From: Pseudomonas viridiflava
Lineage (GTDB): Bacteria > Pseudomonadota > Gammaproteobacteria > Pseudomonadales > Pseudomonadaceae
DNA: 64,000 nucleotides
Direction: 5' to 3'
Assembly (NCBI RefSeq): GCF_900601905.1
Contig: NZ_UWFA01000500.1
Location: forward strand, 186,001-250,000
A program made the translations under genes and the position numbers. Below the pieces are notes generated by a model that had not been told where the DNA came from, did no database searches, and saw only the letters and a program-made list of their open reading frames with translations. Positions 46,008 to 55,175 of this stretch are shown here, one piece after another. Position 1 is the stretch's first letter; the number at the start of each line of letters is the position of its first letter.

Positions 46008-48020
46008 TTGATCAGGTTTGTGCTGCGTACTGGCGTTATCGGCTGTCTGCTTGTGCTCTTTATGCCGTTGTTGGCCAGGGCACAACCCGATGCTGGCGGC
46101 GATTCGCCGACGGCCCTGTCGGCCGAGCAACGCGCCTGGCTCACTCGGCACGGGCCATTGCGGGTCGGGCTGGTGTTGCAGGCGCCCTATGCGCAGGTTG
46201 ACCGACGCCAGCAACAATACTCGGGTGCCAATGTCGACCTGATCAATCTGCTCGGCAAAAACCTGCAAACCGAACTGCTGTGGCGCAGCTTCGCGGATCA
46301 GGCTGCACTGGAGGAAGCCCTTGCGCAGGGCATGGTCGACATCGCCCCTGGCCTGACCCAGACCCCGGCCAGTCTGCGGCTCTGGTTGTTTTCCGACCCC
46401 TACATGCGTATTTCCCAGTTGGTGGTCGGCGAGCGTGACGGCAGCGGCGTTGTGGACCTGGAAACCCTCGACAGCCGCACCCGTGTGGCGGTGCGCATGC
46501 CTAGCGCGACTGCGGATTACCTGAAAAACACTTACTCGCACCTCAACCTGCAAGGCGTCCCGCTTGAGCGTCAGGCGCTGCAGTTGTTGCTGAGTCAGCA
46601 GGCACGTTACGCCGTGCTCGATGAGGCGCAGCTCAGCCGGCTGTCCCGCGAGCCTGAGTTTGCCGGCCTGAGCATCGTTGGCGACATCGGCTACCCGCAG
46701 TTGCTGCGCATCGCCTCACCGCGCAACGCCCCGGAGCTGGCCGATATCATCAGCGTGGCGCTGCACGCCATCCCCGCCAGGGAGCTTGATCAACTGCATG
46801 CGCGCTGGCTGCCGCTCAACTCGGTAAAGGCCACTGAATCGCCAGGGTTCTGGCAGAACCTGTGTCTGTTGCTGCTGGTGCTATTGCTGGCGTGTTTCGC
46901 CATCGTGATCTGGCAGCGACGTCAGCAACAGGCGCTGGAGCGCGAAGTCTTGATCGCCCGTGACGAGCTGGCGCTGCGCGCGGCGGGCGAGGAGGCGCTG
47001 CGGTTGGCGCAGTTTTCCATCGACCAGAGCACGGTGGGTATCCTCTGGGTCAACTGGGACAGCCGGGTGCGCTACGCCAATCAGGCCGCGCACACCATGC
47101 TGGGCTACGGCGCCACAGGCGTGGTGGATCGGCCGCTGATCGATTTCGAACCCACTCTGCACATGGACCGCTGGTTGAATCTATGGAAAAGCGCACGTTC
47201 CAGTGAGGGCATCGCCCAGACCTTCGAAACCCATTGCGTGCGCGCAGATGGCAGCATTCTGCCCTCTGACGTGTCGCTGAGCTTCCTGCGATTTCAGGAA
47301 TCCGAGTACCTGGTGGTGTTCCTCGCGGACGTCACCGAGCGGCGTCGCTATCACGAGCAACTGCGTGAGCTGTCGGCGCATCTGGAAAGCGTGCGTGAAG
47401 AGGAGAAGGCGCGAATTGCCCGGGAAGTTCACGACGAGCTGGGGCAGATGCTGACGGTGCTCAAACTGGAAACGTCCATGTGTGAACTGGCCTATGCCGA
47501 GCTGGATCCGGGCCTGCGTGAGCGCCTGAACAGCATGAAGCGGCTGATTTCCCAGCTGTTCCAGTTGGTGCGCGATGTCGCGACCGCGTTGCGCCCGCCG
47601 ATCCTCGATGCGGGTATCGCCTCGGCCATCGAGTGGCAGGGGCAACGCTTCGAGGCGCGCACGCAGATTCCGTGTCTGGTGGATGTGCCGGACAACCTGC
47701 CGGCCCTGAGTGACGCCAGGGCCATTGGCATGTTCCGGATCCTGCAGGAGGCGCTGACCAACGTCATGCGCCACGCACAGGCGCATACCGTGGAAATCAG
47801 CCTGACGCTGGAGGAGGGCGTGCTGTGCATGACCATCGCTGATGACGGTGTGGGCTTCGTGCAGCATCAGGGCCGGTCGGCCTCGTTCGGGCTGGTGGGC
47901 ATGCGCGAACGGGTATTGATGCTCGGCGGCCGATTGGAGCTGGACAGCGAGTCTGGCGAAGGCACAACCTTGCGGGCTTATATTCCGCTGCAGCAAGTCG
48001 GCCAGGAGCAACAGAAGTGA
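46008..48020 (+). CDS. agtS: Sensor histidine kinase AgtS (GABA/5-aminovalerate sensing)
   Basis: A 670-residue membrane kinase: signal or anchor helix (about 3-22), a periplasmic solute-binding-protein-like domain (about 35-270), a transmembrane helix (about 285-305, LCLLLLVLLLACFAIVIW), a PAS domain (about 325-450), then a HisKA_3 dimerisation domain with the phosphoacceptor in AREVHDELGQ and an ATPase domain ending near residue 660. Position before agtR and agtABCD matches P. aeruginosa PA0600, shown to control uptake of GABA and 5-aminovalerate. The start is a TTG at 46008 with a GGGA-type site; an in-frame GTG at 46020 is possible. The stop overlaps the agtR GTG start. Confidence 0.88.
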   Translation: MIRFVLRTGVIGCLLVLFMPLLARAQPDAGGDSPTALSAEQRAWLTRHGPLRVGLVLQAPYAQVDRRQQQYSGANVDLINLLGKNLQTELLWRSFADQAALEEALAQGMVDIAPGLTQTPASLRLWLFSDPYMRISQLVVGERDGSGVVDLETLDSRTRVAVRMPSATADYLKNTYSHLNLQGVPLERQALQLLLSQQARYAVLDEAQLSRLSREPEFAGLSIVGDIGYPQLLRIASPRNAPELADIISVALHAIPARELDQLHARWLPLNSVKATESPGFWQNLCLLLLVLLLACFAIVIWQRRQQQALEREVLIARDELALRAAGEEALRLAQFSIDQSTVGILWVNWDSRVRYANQAAHTMLGYGATGVVDRPLIDFEPTLHMDRWLNLWKSARSSEGIAQTFETHCVRADGSILPSDVSLSFLRFQESEYLVVFLADVTERRRYHEQLRELSAHLESVREEEKARIAREVHDELGQMLTVLKLETSMCELAYAELDPGLRERLNSMKRLISQLFQLVRDVATALRPPILDAGIASAIEWQGQRFEARTQIPCLVDVPDNLPALSDARAIGMFRILQEALTNVMRHAQAHTVEISLTLEEGVLCMTIADDGVGFVQHQGRSASFGLVGMRERVLMLGGRLELDSESGEGTTLRAYIPLQQVGQEQQK

Positions 48021-48646
48021 TCCGAGTACTGGTAGCCGAGGACCACACCATCGTGCGTGAAGGCATCAAGCAATTGATTGGCCTGGCCAAAGACCTGCTG
48101 GTGGTCGGCGAAGCGAGCAATGGTGAACAACTGCTGGAAACCCTGCGTCATGTCGAGTGCGAAGTGGTGCTGCTGGATATCTCCATGCCGGGGGTCAATG
48201 GCCTGGAAGCGATTCCGCGTATCCGCGCACTGACCAACCCGCCGGCGATTCTGGTGTTGTCGATGCACGACGAAGCCCAGATGGCGGCACGCGCCCTGAA
48301 AGTCGGCGCGGCCGGATACGCCACCAAAGACAGCGACCCGGCATTGCTGCTGACGGCGATTCGGCGAGTGGCGGCGGGCGGGCGTTATATCGACCCGGAC
48401 CTGGCCGACCGCATGGTCTTCGAGGTTGGCCTGACGGATAACCGGCCGCTGCACTCGCTGTTGTCCGAGCGCGAGTTCTCGGTGTTCGAGCGCCTGGCCC
48501 AAGGCGCCAACGTCAACGACATCGCCCTGCAACTGAACCTGAGCAGCAAGACCATCAGCACCCACAAAGCGCGGTTGATGCAGAAGATGAACCTGCATTC
48601 TCTGGCTGACCTGGTGAAATATGCGATGGAGCATAAGCTGTTGTGA
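48017..48646 (+). CDS. agtR: NarL/LuxR family response regulator AgtR
   Basis: A 209-residue response regulator. The receiver domain has the acidic pair in VLVAEDHTIVREG, the phosphoacceptor Asp in VVLLDISMPGVNG and the switch Lys in GYATKDSDPALL. The C-terminal LuxR-type helix-turn-helix reads FERLAQGANVNDIALQLNLS. It starts at a GTG overlapping the agtS stop. By analogy with PAO1 it activates agtABCD when AgtS senses GABA or 5-aminovalerate; candidate binding dyads lie in the leader upstream of agtA. Confidence 0.9.
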   Translation: MIRVLVAEDHTIVREGIKQLIGLAKDLLVVGEASNGEQLLETLRHVECEVVLLDISMPGVNGLEAIPRIRALTNPPAILVLSMHDEAQMAARALKVGAAGYATKDSDPALLLTAIRRVAAGGRYIDPDLADRMVFEVGLTDNRPLHSLLSEREFSVFERLAQGANVNDIALQLNLSSKTISTHKARLMQKMNLHSLADLVKYAMEHKLL

Positions 48647-48680
48647 TCTGAAAGCGACATCCCAAGAACGCCACAACACC

Positions 48681-48771
48681 TGTGGGAGCGAATTCATTCG
48701 CGAAGGCGGCGGTGAAATCAACGCATCTCCAGCGCCGGTAAGTCAGCATTCCCGAATGAATTCGGTCCCAC
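48681..48771. repeat. REP-like pair between agtR and agtA
   Basis: Arms tgtgggagcgaattcattcg (48681) and its complement cgaatgaattcggtcccacg (to 48771) flank the spacer. This is the GGGAGCGAATTCATTCGCGA subtype. It separates the regulator genes from the transporter genes. Confidence 0.85.
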
Positions 48772-48840
48772 GGGTTCCTTGTCGGCCGATACATCAGCGC
48801 AAGACGCAGAAATCGAACATACCTATCCGCGCCATCCCTG

Positions 48841-48854
48841 TAGGGCAATCCCTA
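48841..48854. promoter_or_regulatory. Inverted repeat TAGGG-N4-CCCTA upstream of agtA
   Basis: A short perfect dyad 86 bases before the agtA start. Its location and symmetry make it a candidate AgtR or other operator (inference). NarL-type regulators often bind such short inverted heptamers, but I cannot confirm a match. Confidence 0.4.
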
Positions 48855-48879
48855 CCCCAATCTCTCATACCCCCCGATT

Positions 48880-48918
48880 TGCGTGGGTTGCAGCCTAAAC
48901 TAGGCTTGAGCCCACGCA
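48880..48918 (+). promoter_or_regulatory. Long dyad in the agtA leader
   Basis: Arms tgcgtgggttgcagccta (48880-48897) and taggcttgagcccacgca (48901-48918) are complementary at about 15 of 18 positions around AAC. It ends about eight bases before the agtA ribosome binding site. It could be an operator or an mRNA hairpin affecting agtA translation. Confidence 0.55.
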
Positions 48919-48939
48919 GACAAAACAAAGGTGTGGGTA

Positions 48940-50064
48940 ATGAGCAACGTCGATTCAAGCGCTGGGGCGAATGATGTTCTGGTCAGCTTTCGTGGTGTGC
49001 AGAAGAGCTACGACGGCGAAGCCCTTATCGTCAAAGACCTCAATCTGGATATTCGCAAAGGCGAGTTCCTGACCCTGCTCGGCCCTTCCGGCTCCGGCAA
49101 GACCACCAGCCTGATGATGCTGGCCGGTTTCGAAACCCCTACCGCTGGCGAAATCCTCCTCGATGGCCGTGCGATCAATAACGTGCCGCCGCACAAGCGC
49201 GACATTGGCATGGTGTTCCAGAACTACGCCCTTTTCCCGCACATGACCGTCGCAGAGAACCTGGCATTCCCGCTCACCGTGCGCGGCATGAGCAAGACCG
49301 ACGTCAGCGAAAAGGTCAAACGTGCCCTGGACATGGTTCAGCTCGGCACCTTCGCCCATCGTTATCCGGCGCAATTGTCCGGCGGCCAGCAACAGCGTGT
49401 GGCCCTGGCGCGTGCGCTGGTGTTCGAACCACAACTGGTGCTGATGGATGAACCGCTTGGCGCGCTGGACAAACAACTGCGTGAACACATGCAGATGGAG
49501 ATCAAGCATCTGCACCAGCGCCTCGGCGTGACCGTGGTCTATGTGACCCACGATCAGGGCGAAGCGCTGACCATGTCTGATCGCGTTGCCGTGTTCCATC
49601 AGGGTGAAATCCAGCAGATCGCGCCACCGCGCAGCCTGTATGAAGAACCGAAAAACACCTTCGTCGCCAACTTCATCGGCGAAAACAATCGTCTGAACGG
49701 CAAGTTGCTCAGCCACAGCGGCGAGCGCTGCGTGGTGCAGTTGGAGAAGGGCGAGAAAGTCGAGGCGCTGGCCGTCAACGTCGGCCAGGTGGGAGATGAC
49801 GTGACCTTGTCGATCCGCCCTGAGCGCATCAGCTTGAATGGCAACAGCGAGAGCTGCGTGAACCGCTTCTCCGGGCGCGTGGCAGAGTTTGTGTATTTGG
49901 GCGACCACGTTCGTGTGCGCCTGGAAGTGGCAGGTAAGACCGACTTCTTCGTCAAACAGCCCATCGCCGAGCTGGACCCGGCCCTGAGCGTTGGCGACGT
50001 TGTGCCAATTGGATGGCAAATCGAGCATGTTCGCGCGCTCGACCCCTTGCAGCACGTGCATTGA
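48940..50064 (+). CDS. agtA: ABC transporter ATP-binding protein AgtA
   Basis: A 374-residue PotA-type ATPase. Walker A is GPSGSGKTT in LLGPSGSGKTTSLMMLAGFE, the signature is LSGGQQQRVALARAL, Walker B is LVLMDEPLGALD, and the switch His is in YVTHDQGEAL. A C-terminal TOBE-like regulatory domain follows (about 285-365). It energises uptake through AgtC and AgtD. Start ATG 48940 gives MSNVDSSAGAND with AAAGG about eight bases upstream. A GTG at 48931 is less likely. Confidence 0.92.
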   Translation: MSNVDSSAGANDVLVSFRGVQKSYDGEALIVKDLNLDIRKGEFLTLLGPSGSGKTTSLMMLAGFETPTAGEILLDGRAINNVPPHKRDIGMVFQNYALFPHMTVAENLAFPLTVRGMSKTDVSEKVKRALDMVQLGTFAHRYPAQLSGGQQQRVALARALVFEPQLVLMDEPLGALDKQLREHMQMEIKHLHQRLGVTVVYVTHDQGEALTMSDRVAVFHQGEIQQIAPPRSLYEEPKNTFVANFIGENNRLNGKLLSHSGERCVVQLEKGEKVEALAVNVGQVGDDVTLSIRPERISLNGNSESCVNRFSGRVAEFVYLGDHVRVRLEVAGKTDFFVKQPIAELDPALSVGDVVPIGWQIEHVRALDPLQHVH

Positions 50065-50146
50065 TCTATCAATAAAAAGGCATCAGCCAGAGACGTAAAC
50101 CGTCCGCAACGCATAAACCAACACTGCTCGTGGAGAAAACAACGAA

Positions 50147-51181
50147 ATGCTCAAATCTTTGAAGTTCACCGCAATCACGCTGGGCATGATGTGTGCCGCG
50201 CAAGCCATGGCCGCCACTGACCTGACCGTCGTGTCCTTTGGTGGTGCCAACAAGGCCGCCCAGGAAAAAGCCTTCTACGCCCCGTGGGAAAAGGCCGGCA
50301 ACGGCAAAATCATCGCTGGCGAGTACAACGGCGAGATGGCCAAGGTCAAAGCCATGGTCGACACCAAAAGCGTGTCCTGGGACCTGGTAGAAGTCGAATC
50401 CCCGGAACTGGCTCGCGGCTGTGACGAAGACATGTTCGAAGAGCTGGACCCGAAAATGTTCGGCGACGCGGCCAAATACGTGTCGGGCGCGATCTCCCAC
50501 TGTGGCGCGGGCTTCTTCGTCTGGTCCACCGTGCTGGCCTACAACGCCGACAAACTGGCTTCGGCGCCTACCGGCTGGGCTGATTTCTGGAACACCGAAA
50601 AATTCCCGGGCAAACGTGGCCTGCGTAAAGGCGCCAAGTACACCCTTGAATTCGCGTTGATGGCTGATGGCGTTGCGCCGAAAGACGTCTACAAAGTGCT
50701 GGCCAGCAAAGACGGCCAGGATCGCGCCTTCAAGATGCTCGACAAGCTCAAGCCAAGCATTCAGTGGTGGGAAGCGGGCGCACAGCCGCCGCAGTTCCTG
50801 CAGTCGGGTGACGTGGTCATGAGCTCGGCCTACAACGGTCGCATCGCTGCGGTAGCCAAAGAAAGCAAACTCAAAGTGGTCTGGACCGGCGGCGTTTACG
50901 ACTTCGACGCATGGGCCATTCCGAAGGGCTCGAAAAACGCTGAAGCAGCGAAGAAATTCATCGCTTACAGCCTGCAGCCTGAGCAACAGAAAAACTTCTC
51001 GGAAAACATCGCTTACGGCCCGGCCAACACCGATGCCGTCAAACTCCTGAGCGCCGAAACGCTGGAGAAGATGCCGACCACCGAAGAGAACATCAAGGAT
51101 CAGGTGCAGATCGACGTGAAGTTCTGGAATGACAACGGCGAGTCCCTGGAACAGCGCTTCAACTCCTGGGCTGCCAAGTAA
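50147..51181 (+). CDS. agtB: Periplasmic binding protein AgtB (GABA/5-aminovalerate)
   Basis: A 344-residue exported protein. The signal peptide MLKSLKFTAITLGMMCAAQA is cleaved near AMA-ATDLTV. The mature part has the PotD-like type II binding-protein fold (LTVVSFGGANKAAQEKAFYA; WDLVEVESPELARGC). In P. aeruginosa the equivalent PA0604 delivers GABA and 5-aminovalerate to the transporter. GGAG lies about 11 bases before the ATG. It sits between the ATPase and permease genes, the usual order in this operon. Confidence 0.9.
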   Translation: MLKSLKFTAITLGMMCAAQAMAATDLTVVSFGGANKAAQEKAFYAPWEKAGNGKIIAGEYNGEMAKVKAMVDTKSVSWDLVEVESPELARGCDEDMFEELDPKMFGDAAKYVSGAISHCGAGFFVWSTVLAYNADKLASAPTGWADFWNTEKFPGKRGLRKGAKYTLEFALMADGVAPKDVYKVLASKDGQDRAFKMLDKLKPSIQWWEAGAQPPQFLQSGDVVMSSAYNGRIAAVAKESKLKVVWTGGVYDFDAWAIPKGSKNAEAAKKFIAYSLQPEQQKNFSENIAYGPANTDAVKLLSAETLEKMPTTEENIKDQVQIDVKFWNDNGESLEQRFNSWAAK

Positions 51182-51255
51182 CACATCGCGTCAGAACCGG
51201 GTGCGTTCCCTGCTTGAGGGCGCGCACCCCTTGTTGAAAGATTTCGGAGTTCGCT

Positions 51256-52503
51256 ATGGCCATCGCCGTGCCCCTGACTGAAGGCGCCAGCCCCACCTTG
51301 AAGCAACGTCTGGCTCGCGCCGAACGGGTTAACCGCTGGAAAGCGCAGGCCCTGATCGCGCCGCTGGTGATCTTCCTGTTGCTGGTATTCCTGGTGCCCA
51401 TCGTGGCGTTGCTCTACAAAAGCGTCGGCAACCCGGAAGTGGTCAATGCCTTACCGACTACCGTGATCGAAGTGGCGAAGTGGGACGGCAAAGGCCTGCC
51501 TTCGGAGCCTGTGTACAAAGCCCTGAGCATGGATTTGGCGCAGACGCGCAAGAATTCCACCCTGGGTGATCTGTCCAAGCGCATGAACATGGAACTGGCC
51601 GGCTATCGCAGCCTGCTGATGACCACTGCCCGTGCGCTGCCTTTCAAGCAAGAGCCAGCTTCTTACAAGGATGCCCTCGAAGCGCTGGACGAGCGTTGGG
51701 GTGATCCGGCTTATTGGCAGGTGATCCGTCGCAATACCAGTAGCGTTACCCCCTATTATTTGCTGGCCGCTGTTGACCATCGCATCGACGACCTCGGTGA
51801 AGTGGCGCCAGCAACCCCGGATCAAGCGATCTACGTCGACATCTTCGCCCGCACCTTCTGGATGGGCTTTGTCATTACCCTGATCTGCCTGGTGCTGGCC
51901 TATCCGTTGGCTTACCTGCTGGCCAACCTGCCAGCGCGGCAGAGCAACCTGTTGATGATTCTGGTGCTGCTGCCTTTCTGGACCTCGATCCTGGTGCGCG
52001 TGGCGGCGTGGATCGTGCTGTTGCAATCGAGCGGTCTGATCAACGGCGCGCTGATGGCCATGGGCATTATCGATAAACCCCTGGAGCTGGTGTTCAACCG
52101 GGTCGGGGTCTACATCTCCATGGTGCACATCATGTTGCCGTTCATGATCCTGCCGATCTACAGCGTGATGAAGGGCATCTCCCCAACGTACATGCGTGCC
52201 GCGATTTCCCTGGGTTGCAACCCGTTCGCCAGCTTCTGGCGGGTGTACTTCCCGCAGACCTATGCCGGTGTCGGCGCGGGGTGTCTGCTGGTGTTCATTC
52301 TGGCGATCGGCTACTACATCACCCCGGCCTTGCTGGGCAGCCCGAACGATCAGATGGTCAGCTACTTCGTCGCGTTCTACACCAACACCAGCATCAACTG
52401 GGGCATGGCGACGGCATTGGGCGGCTTGCTGTTGCTGGCAACCGTCGTGCTGTACCTGATTTATAACTGGTTGGTCGGCGCCAGCCGCCTGCGTCTGAGC
52501 TGA
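51256..52503 (+). CDS. agtC: ABC transporter permease AgtC
   Basis: A 415-residue PotB-type permease. The first helix (about 33-55, LIAPLVIFLLLVFLVPIVAL) is followed by an unusually long periplasmic loop of about 130 residues before the five-helix core (from about 195). The EAA-type coupling loop appears as AAISLGCNPFASFWRVYFPQ. It forms the channel with AgtD. GGAG precedes the ATG by six bases. Confidence 0.9.
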   Translation: MAIAVPLTEGASPTLKQRLARAERVNRWKAQALIAPLVIFLLLVFLVPIVALLYKSVGNPEVVNALPTTVIEVAKWDGKGLPSEPVYKALSMDLAQTRKNSTLGDLSKRMNMELAGYRSLLMTTARALPFKQEPASYKDALEALDERWGDPAYWQVIRRNTSSVTPYYLLAAVDHRIDDLGEVAPATPDQAIYVDIFARTFWMGFVITLICLVLAYPLAYLLANLPARQSNLLMILVLLPFWTSILVRVAAWIVLLQSSGLINGALMAMGIIDKPLELVFNRVGVYISMVHIMLPFMILPIYSVMKGISPTYMRAAISLGCNPFASFWRVYFPQTYAGVGAGCLLVFILAIGYYITPALLGSPNDQMVSYFVAFYTNTSINWGMATALGGLLLLATVVLYLIYNWLVGASRLRLS

Positions 52504-52514
52504 GGAGAATCATC

Positions 52515-53339
52515 ATGCTGAGTTCATATTCGTCGCCGCTGGAACGGGTCTGGTATTACGCGCTGCGCATTCTGTGCGGGCTGATCCTGCTGTTCCTGGT
52601 GTTGCCAGTGCTGGTGATCATTCCGTTGTCGTTCAACTCCGGCAGTTTTCTGGTTTACCCGCTGCAAGGTTTCTCTCTGCACTGGTATCAGGATTTCTTC
52701 AACTCCAATGAGTGGATGCGCGCCCTGAAGAACAGCCTGATCATCGCCCCTGCGGCGACGCTGCTGGCTATGGTGTTCGGCACCCTAGCGGCAATCGGTC
52801 TGACCCGTGGCAACTTCCCCGGCAAGGCGCTGGTGATGGCGCTGGTCATCTCGCCGATGGTGGTGCCAGTGGTGATCATCGGTGTGGCGAGCTACCTGTT
52901 CTTCGCGCCGCTGGGCATGGGCAACAGCTTTCTGTCGCTGATTCTGGTCCACGCGGTGCTCGGCGTCCCTTTTGTGATCATCACTGTGTCGGCTACGTTG
53001 CAGGGCTTTAACCATAATCTGGTGCGTGCGGCGGCCAGCCTCGGTGCCTCGCCGCTGACCGCGTTCCGCCGTGTGACCTTGCCGCTGATTGCGCCGGGCG
53101 TGATTTCGGGGGCGCTGTTTGCCTTCGCGACTTCATTCGATGAGGTGGTGGTCACGCTGTTCCTGGCAGGCCCCGAACAGGCCACCTTGCCTCGGCAGAT
53201 GTTCAGCGGCATCCGCGAAAACCTCAGCCCGACCATCGCCGCCGCCGCGACGCTGCTGATCGGCTTCTCGGTGGTCCTGCTGCTGGTGCTTGAATGGCTG
53301 CGCGGGCGTAGCGAGAAGCTGCGCACGGCTGTCGAATAA
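52515..53339 (+). CDS. agtD: ABC transporter permease AgtD
   Basis: A 274-residue PotC-type permease with six helices and an EAA-type loop AAASLGASPLTAFRRVTLPL. It starts 11 bases after agtC with GAGGAG upstream and completes the importer AgtABCD. Two REP doublets follow, so the transcript probably ends here, before rpe. Confidence 0.91.
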   Translation: MLSSYSSPLERVWYYALRILCGLILLFLVLPVLVIIPLSFNSGSFLVYPLQGFSLHWYQDFFNSNEWMRALKNSLIIAPAATLLAMVFGTLAAIGLTRGNFPGKALVMALVISPMVVPVVIIGVASYLFFAPLGMGNSFLSLILVHAVLGVPFVIITVSATLQGFNHNLVRAAASLGASPLTAFRRVTLPLIAPGVISGALFAFATSFDEVVVTLFLAGPEQATLPRQMFSGIRENLSPTIAAAATLLIGFSVVLLLVLEWLRGRSEKLRTAVE

Positions 53340-53349
53340 CGCTTCACCC

Positions 53350-53424
53350 TGTAGGCGCTGCCGAAGGCTGCGAATGACGGTGCATCAGGCATAACGTCTT
53401 CGCAGCGTTCGGCAGCTCCTACAG
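53350..53424. repeat. REP pair (GTAGGCGCTGCCGAAGG type) after agtD
   Basis: Arms tgtaggcgctgccgaaggct and the complement gcgttcggcagctcctaca. It is the same subtype as 16695-16769 and forms a tandem with a different REP pair 25 bases further on. Confidence 0.85.
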
Positions 53425-53448
53425 ATAGTCCGTGGCGTGGGCGAAACC

Positions 53449-53539
53449 CGTGGGAGCGAGCGTGCTCGCGAAGGCGGTGCATCTGGCAAGCAGATGTGCC
53501 GGATTTACCTGCCTCTTCGCAAGCAAGCTTGCTCCCACC
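53449..53539. repeat. REP pair (GTGGGAGCGAGCGTGCTCGCG type) before rpe
   Basis: Arms gtgggagcgagcgtgctcgc and the complement gcaagcaagcttgctcccac flank about 50 bases. The right arm ends 71 bases before the rpe start. Confidence 0.85.
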
Positions 53540-53610
53540 GAGGTTGGAGTTTTCCCGAAACGCTTGGAGTACAATGCGCGCCACCGTGATTCTGCTCAAA
53601 AAGGTGCGTC

Positions 53611-54285
53611 ATGCAGCCCTTCCTCATTGCTCCCTCGATTCTTTCCGCCGACTTCGCCCGCCTGGGCCAGGAAGTCGACTCTGTGCTGGCCGCTGGCGCG
53701 GACATTGTTCACTTCGATGTGATGGACAACCATTACGTACCGAACCTGACCATTGGTCCGATGGTGTGCTCGGCGCTGCGTAAATACGGCGTGACAGCAC
53801 CCATTGATGTGCACCTGATGGTCAGCCCGGTGGATCGCATCATCGGCGACTTCATCGAAGCCGGTGCCACCTACATCACTTTCCACCCGGAAGCGACCCA
53901 GCACATCGACCGCTCGCTGCAGTTGATCAAAGAAGGCGGCTGCAAGGCAGGTCTGGTGTTCAACCCGGCCACTCCCCTGAACCTGCTGGAATACGTCATG
54001 GACAAGGTCGACATGATCCTGCTCATGAGCGTCAACCCAGGCTTCGGTGGGCAGAAATTCATCCCCGGTACCCTGAACAAACTACGTGAAGCCCGTGCGC
54101 TGATCGACGCCTCGGGCCTGGACATTCGCCTGGAGATCGATGGCGGCGTCAACGTCAATAACATCCGTGAAATCGCCGCTGCCGGTGCCGACACGTTTGT
54201 GGCCGGCTCGGCGATCTTCAATACGCCTGACTATAAGCAAGTCATCGACAAGATGCGTGCAGAACTGGCGTTGTCCCGCGCATGA
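53611..54285 (+). CDS. rpe: Ribulose-phosphate 3-epimerase
   Basis: A 224-residue TIM-barrel enzyme. The signatures APSILSADFARLGQEVDS, VHFDVMDNHYVPNLTIGP and the second metal/acid site in LEIDGGVNVNNI are all present. It interconverts ribulose-5-phosphate and xylulose-5-phosphate in the pentose phosphate pathway. It overlaps gph by four bases. The rpe-gph-trpE order is common in gammaproteobacteria. Confidence 0.97.
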   Translation: MQPFLIAPSILSADFARLGQEVDSVLAAGADIVHFDVMDNHYVPNLTIGPMVCSALRKYGVTAPIDVHLMVSPVDRIIGDFIEAGATYITFHPEATQHIDRSLQLIKEGGCKAGLVFNPATPLNLLEYVMDKVDMILLMSVNPGFGGQKFIPGTLNKLREARALIDASGLDIRLEIDGGVNVNNIREIAAAGADTFVAGSAIFNTPDYKQVIDKMRAELALSRA

Positions 54286-55100
54286 GCGGCTTCGAGCAGC
54301 TGTTCCCAGGCCGTCTTCCCAAGCTGATCATGTTTGATCTGGATGGCACCCTCGTGGATTCGGTACCGGATCTGGCAGTCGCGGTGGACAAAATGCTGCT
54401 CGAATTGGGTCGCCCGGCGGCTGGGTTGGCTTCGGTCAGAAACTGGATCGGCAACGGTGCGCCGGTTCTGGTCCGCCGTGCCTTGGCCAATGACCTTGAT
54501 CACAGCGCGGTCGATGACGCCCAGGCCGAACAGGCGCTGGATATCTTCATGAAGTTCTACGCCGAAAAGCACGAGTTCACAGCGGTGTATCCGGGCGTGC
54601 GGGAAACCTTGAAGTGGTTGCAGAAGATGGGCGTGGAGATGGCGTTGATCACCAACAAGCCGGAGCGCTTCGTGGCGCCTTTGCTGGATGAGATGAAATT
54701 GGGCCGGTTCTTCCGCCTGATCATCGGTGGCGACACCATGCCCACCAAAAAACCGGACCCTGCCGCGCTGTTCTTTGTCATGAAGATGACCAACATCCCG
54801 GCCTCCCAGGCGCTGTTCGTCGGCGATTCCCGCAGTGACGTGCAGGCCGCGAAGGCTGCAGGTGTTGCCTGTGTGGCCATGAGTTACGGCTACAACCATG
54901 GCCGTCCGATCGAAGAAGAATCCCCGGCGATGGTCATTGATGACCTGCGACGTCTTATTCCCGGTTGCCTGGATCTGGACGCTGGGATAATGTTGCCGCA
55001 AATCAAAGATCCCTCCTTTAGAGATTCCATCGTGGTGGTCACTCGCAAACTCTGGATGAAAGTCATCAAGGCCCTGGCCCGCTGGCGTTGGCGCGCCTGA
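54282..55100 (+). CDS. gph: Phosphoglycolate phosphatase
   Basis: A 272-residue HAD-family phosphatase with motif I MFDLDGTLVDSVPDL (catalytic Asp pair), motif II ALITNKPERF, and motifs III/IV in KKPDPAALFF and FVGDSRSDVQAAKAAG. It removes phosphate from 2-phosphoglycolate formed in DNA-end repair and oxygenase side reactions. It is translationally coupled to rpe. trpE begins 75 bases later on the same strand. Confidence 0.95.
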   Translation: MSGFEQLFPGRLPKLIMFDLDGTLVDSVPDLAVAVDKMLLELGRPAAGLASVRNWIGNGAPVLVRRALANDLDHSAVDDAQAEQALDIFMKFYAEKHEFTAVYPGVRETLKWLQKMGVEMALITNKPERFVAPLLDEMKLGRFFRLIIGGDTMPTKKPDPAALFFVMKMTNIPASQALFVGDSRSDVQAAKAAGVACVAMSYGYNHGRPIEEESPAMVIDDLRRLIPGCLDLDAGIMLPQIKDPSFRDSIVVVTRKLWMKVIKALARWRWRA

Positions 55101-55175
55101 CTTGATTCCGGCCGGACACGTTAACCGGCACCGTTTGCTTACCTGACTGCTAACCCTCACCCCCCGAGGTTGATG

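Noticed and set aside
55101..55175. Tryptophan attenuator leader before trpE
   Set aside because: No short frame with tandem Trp codons and no alternative stem-loops were visible in the 75-base gap.
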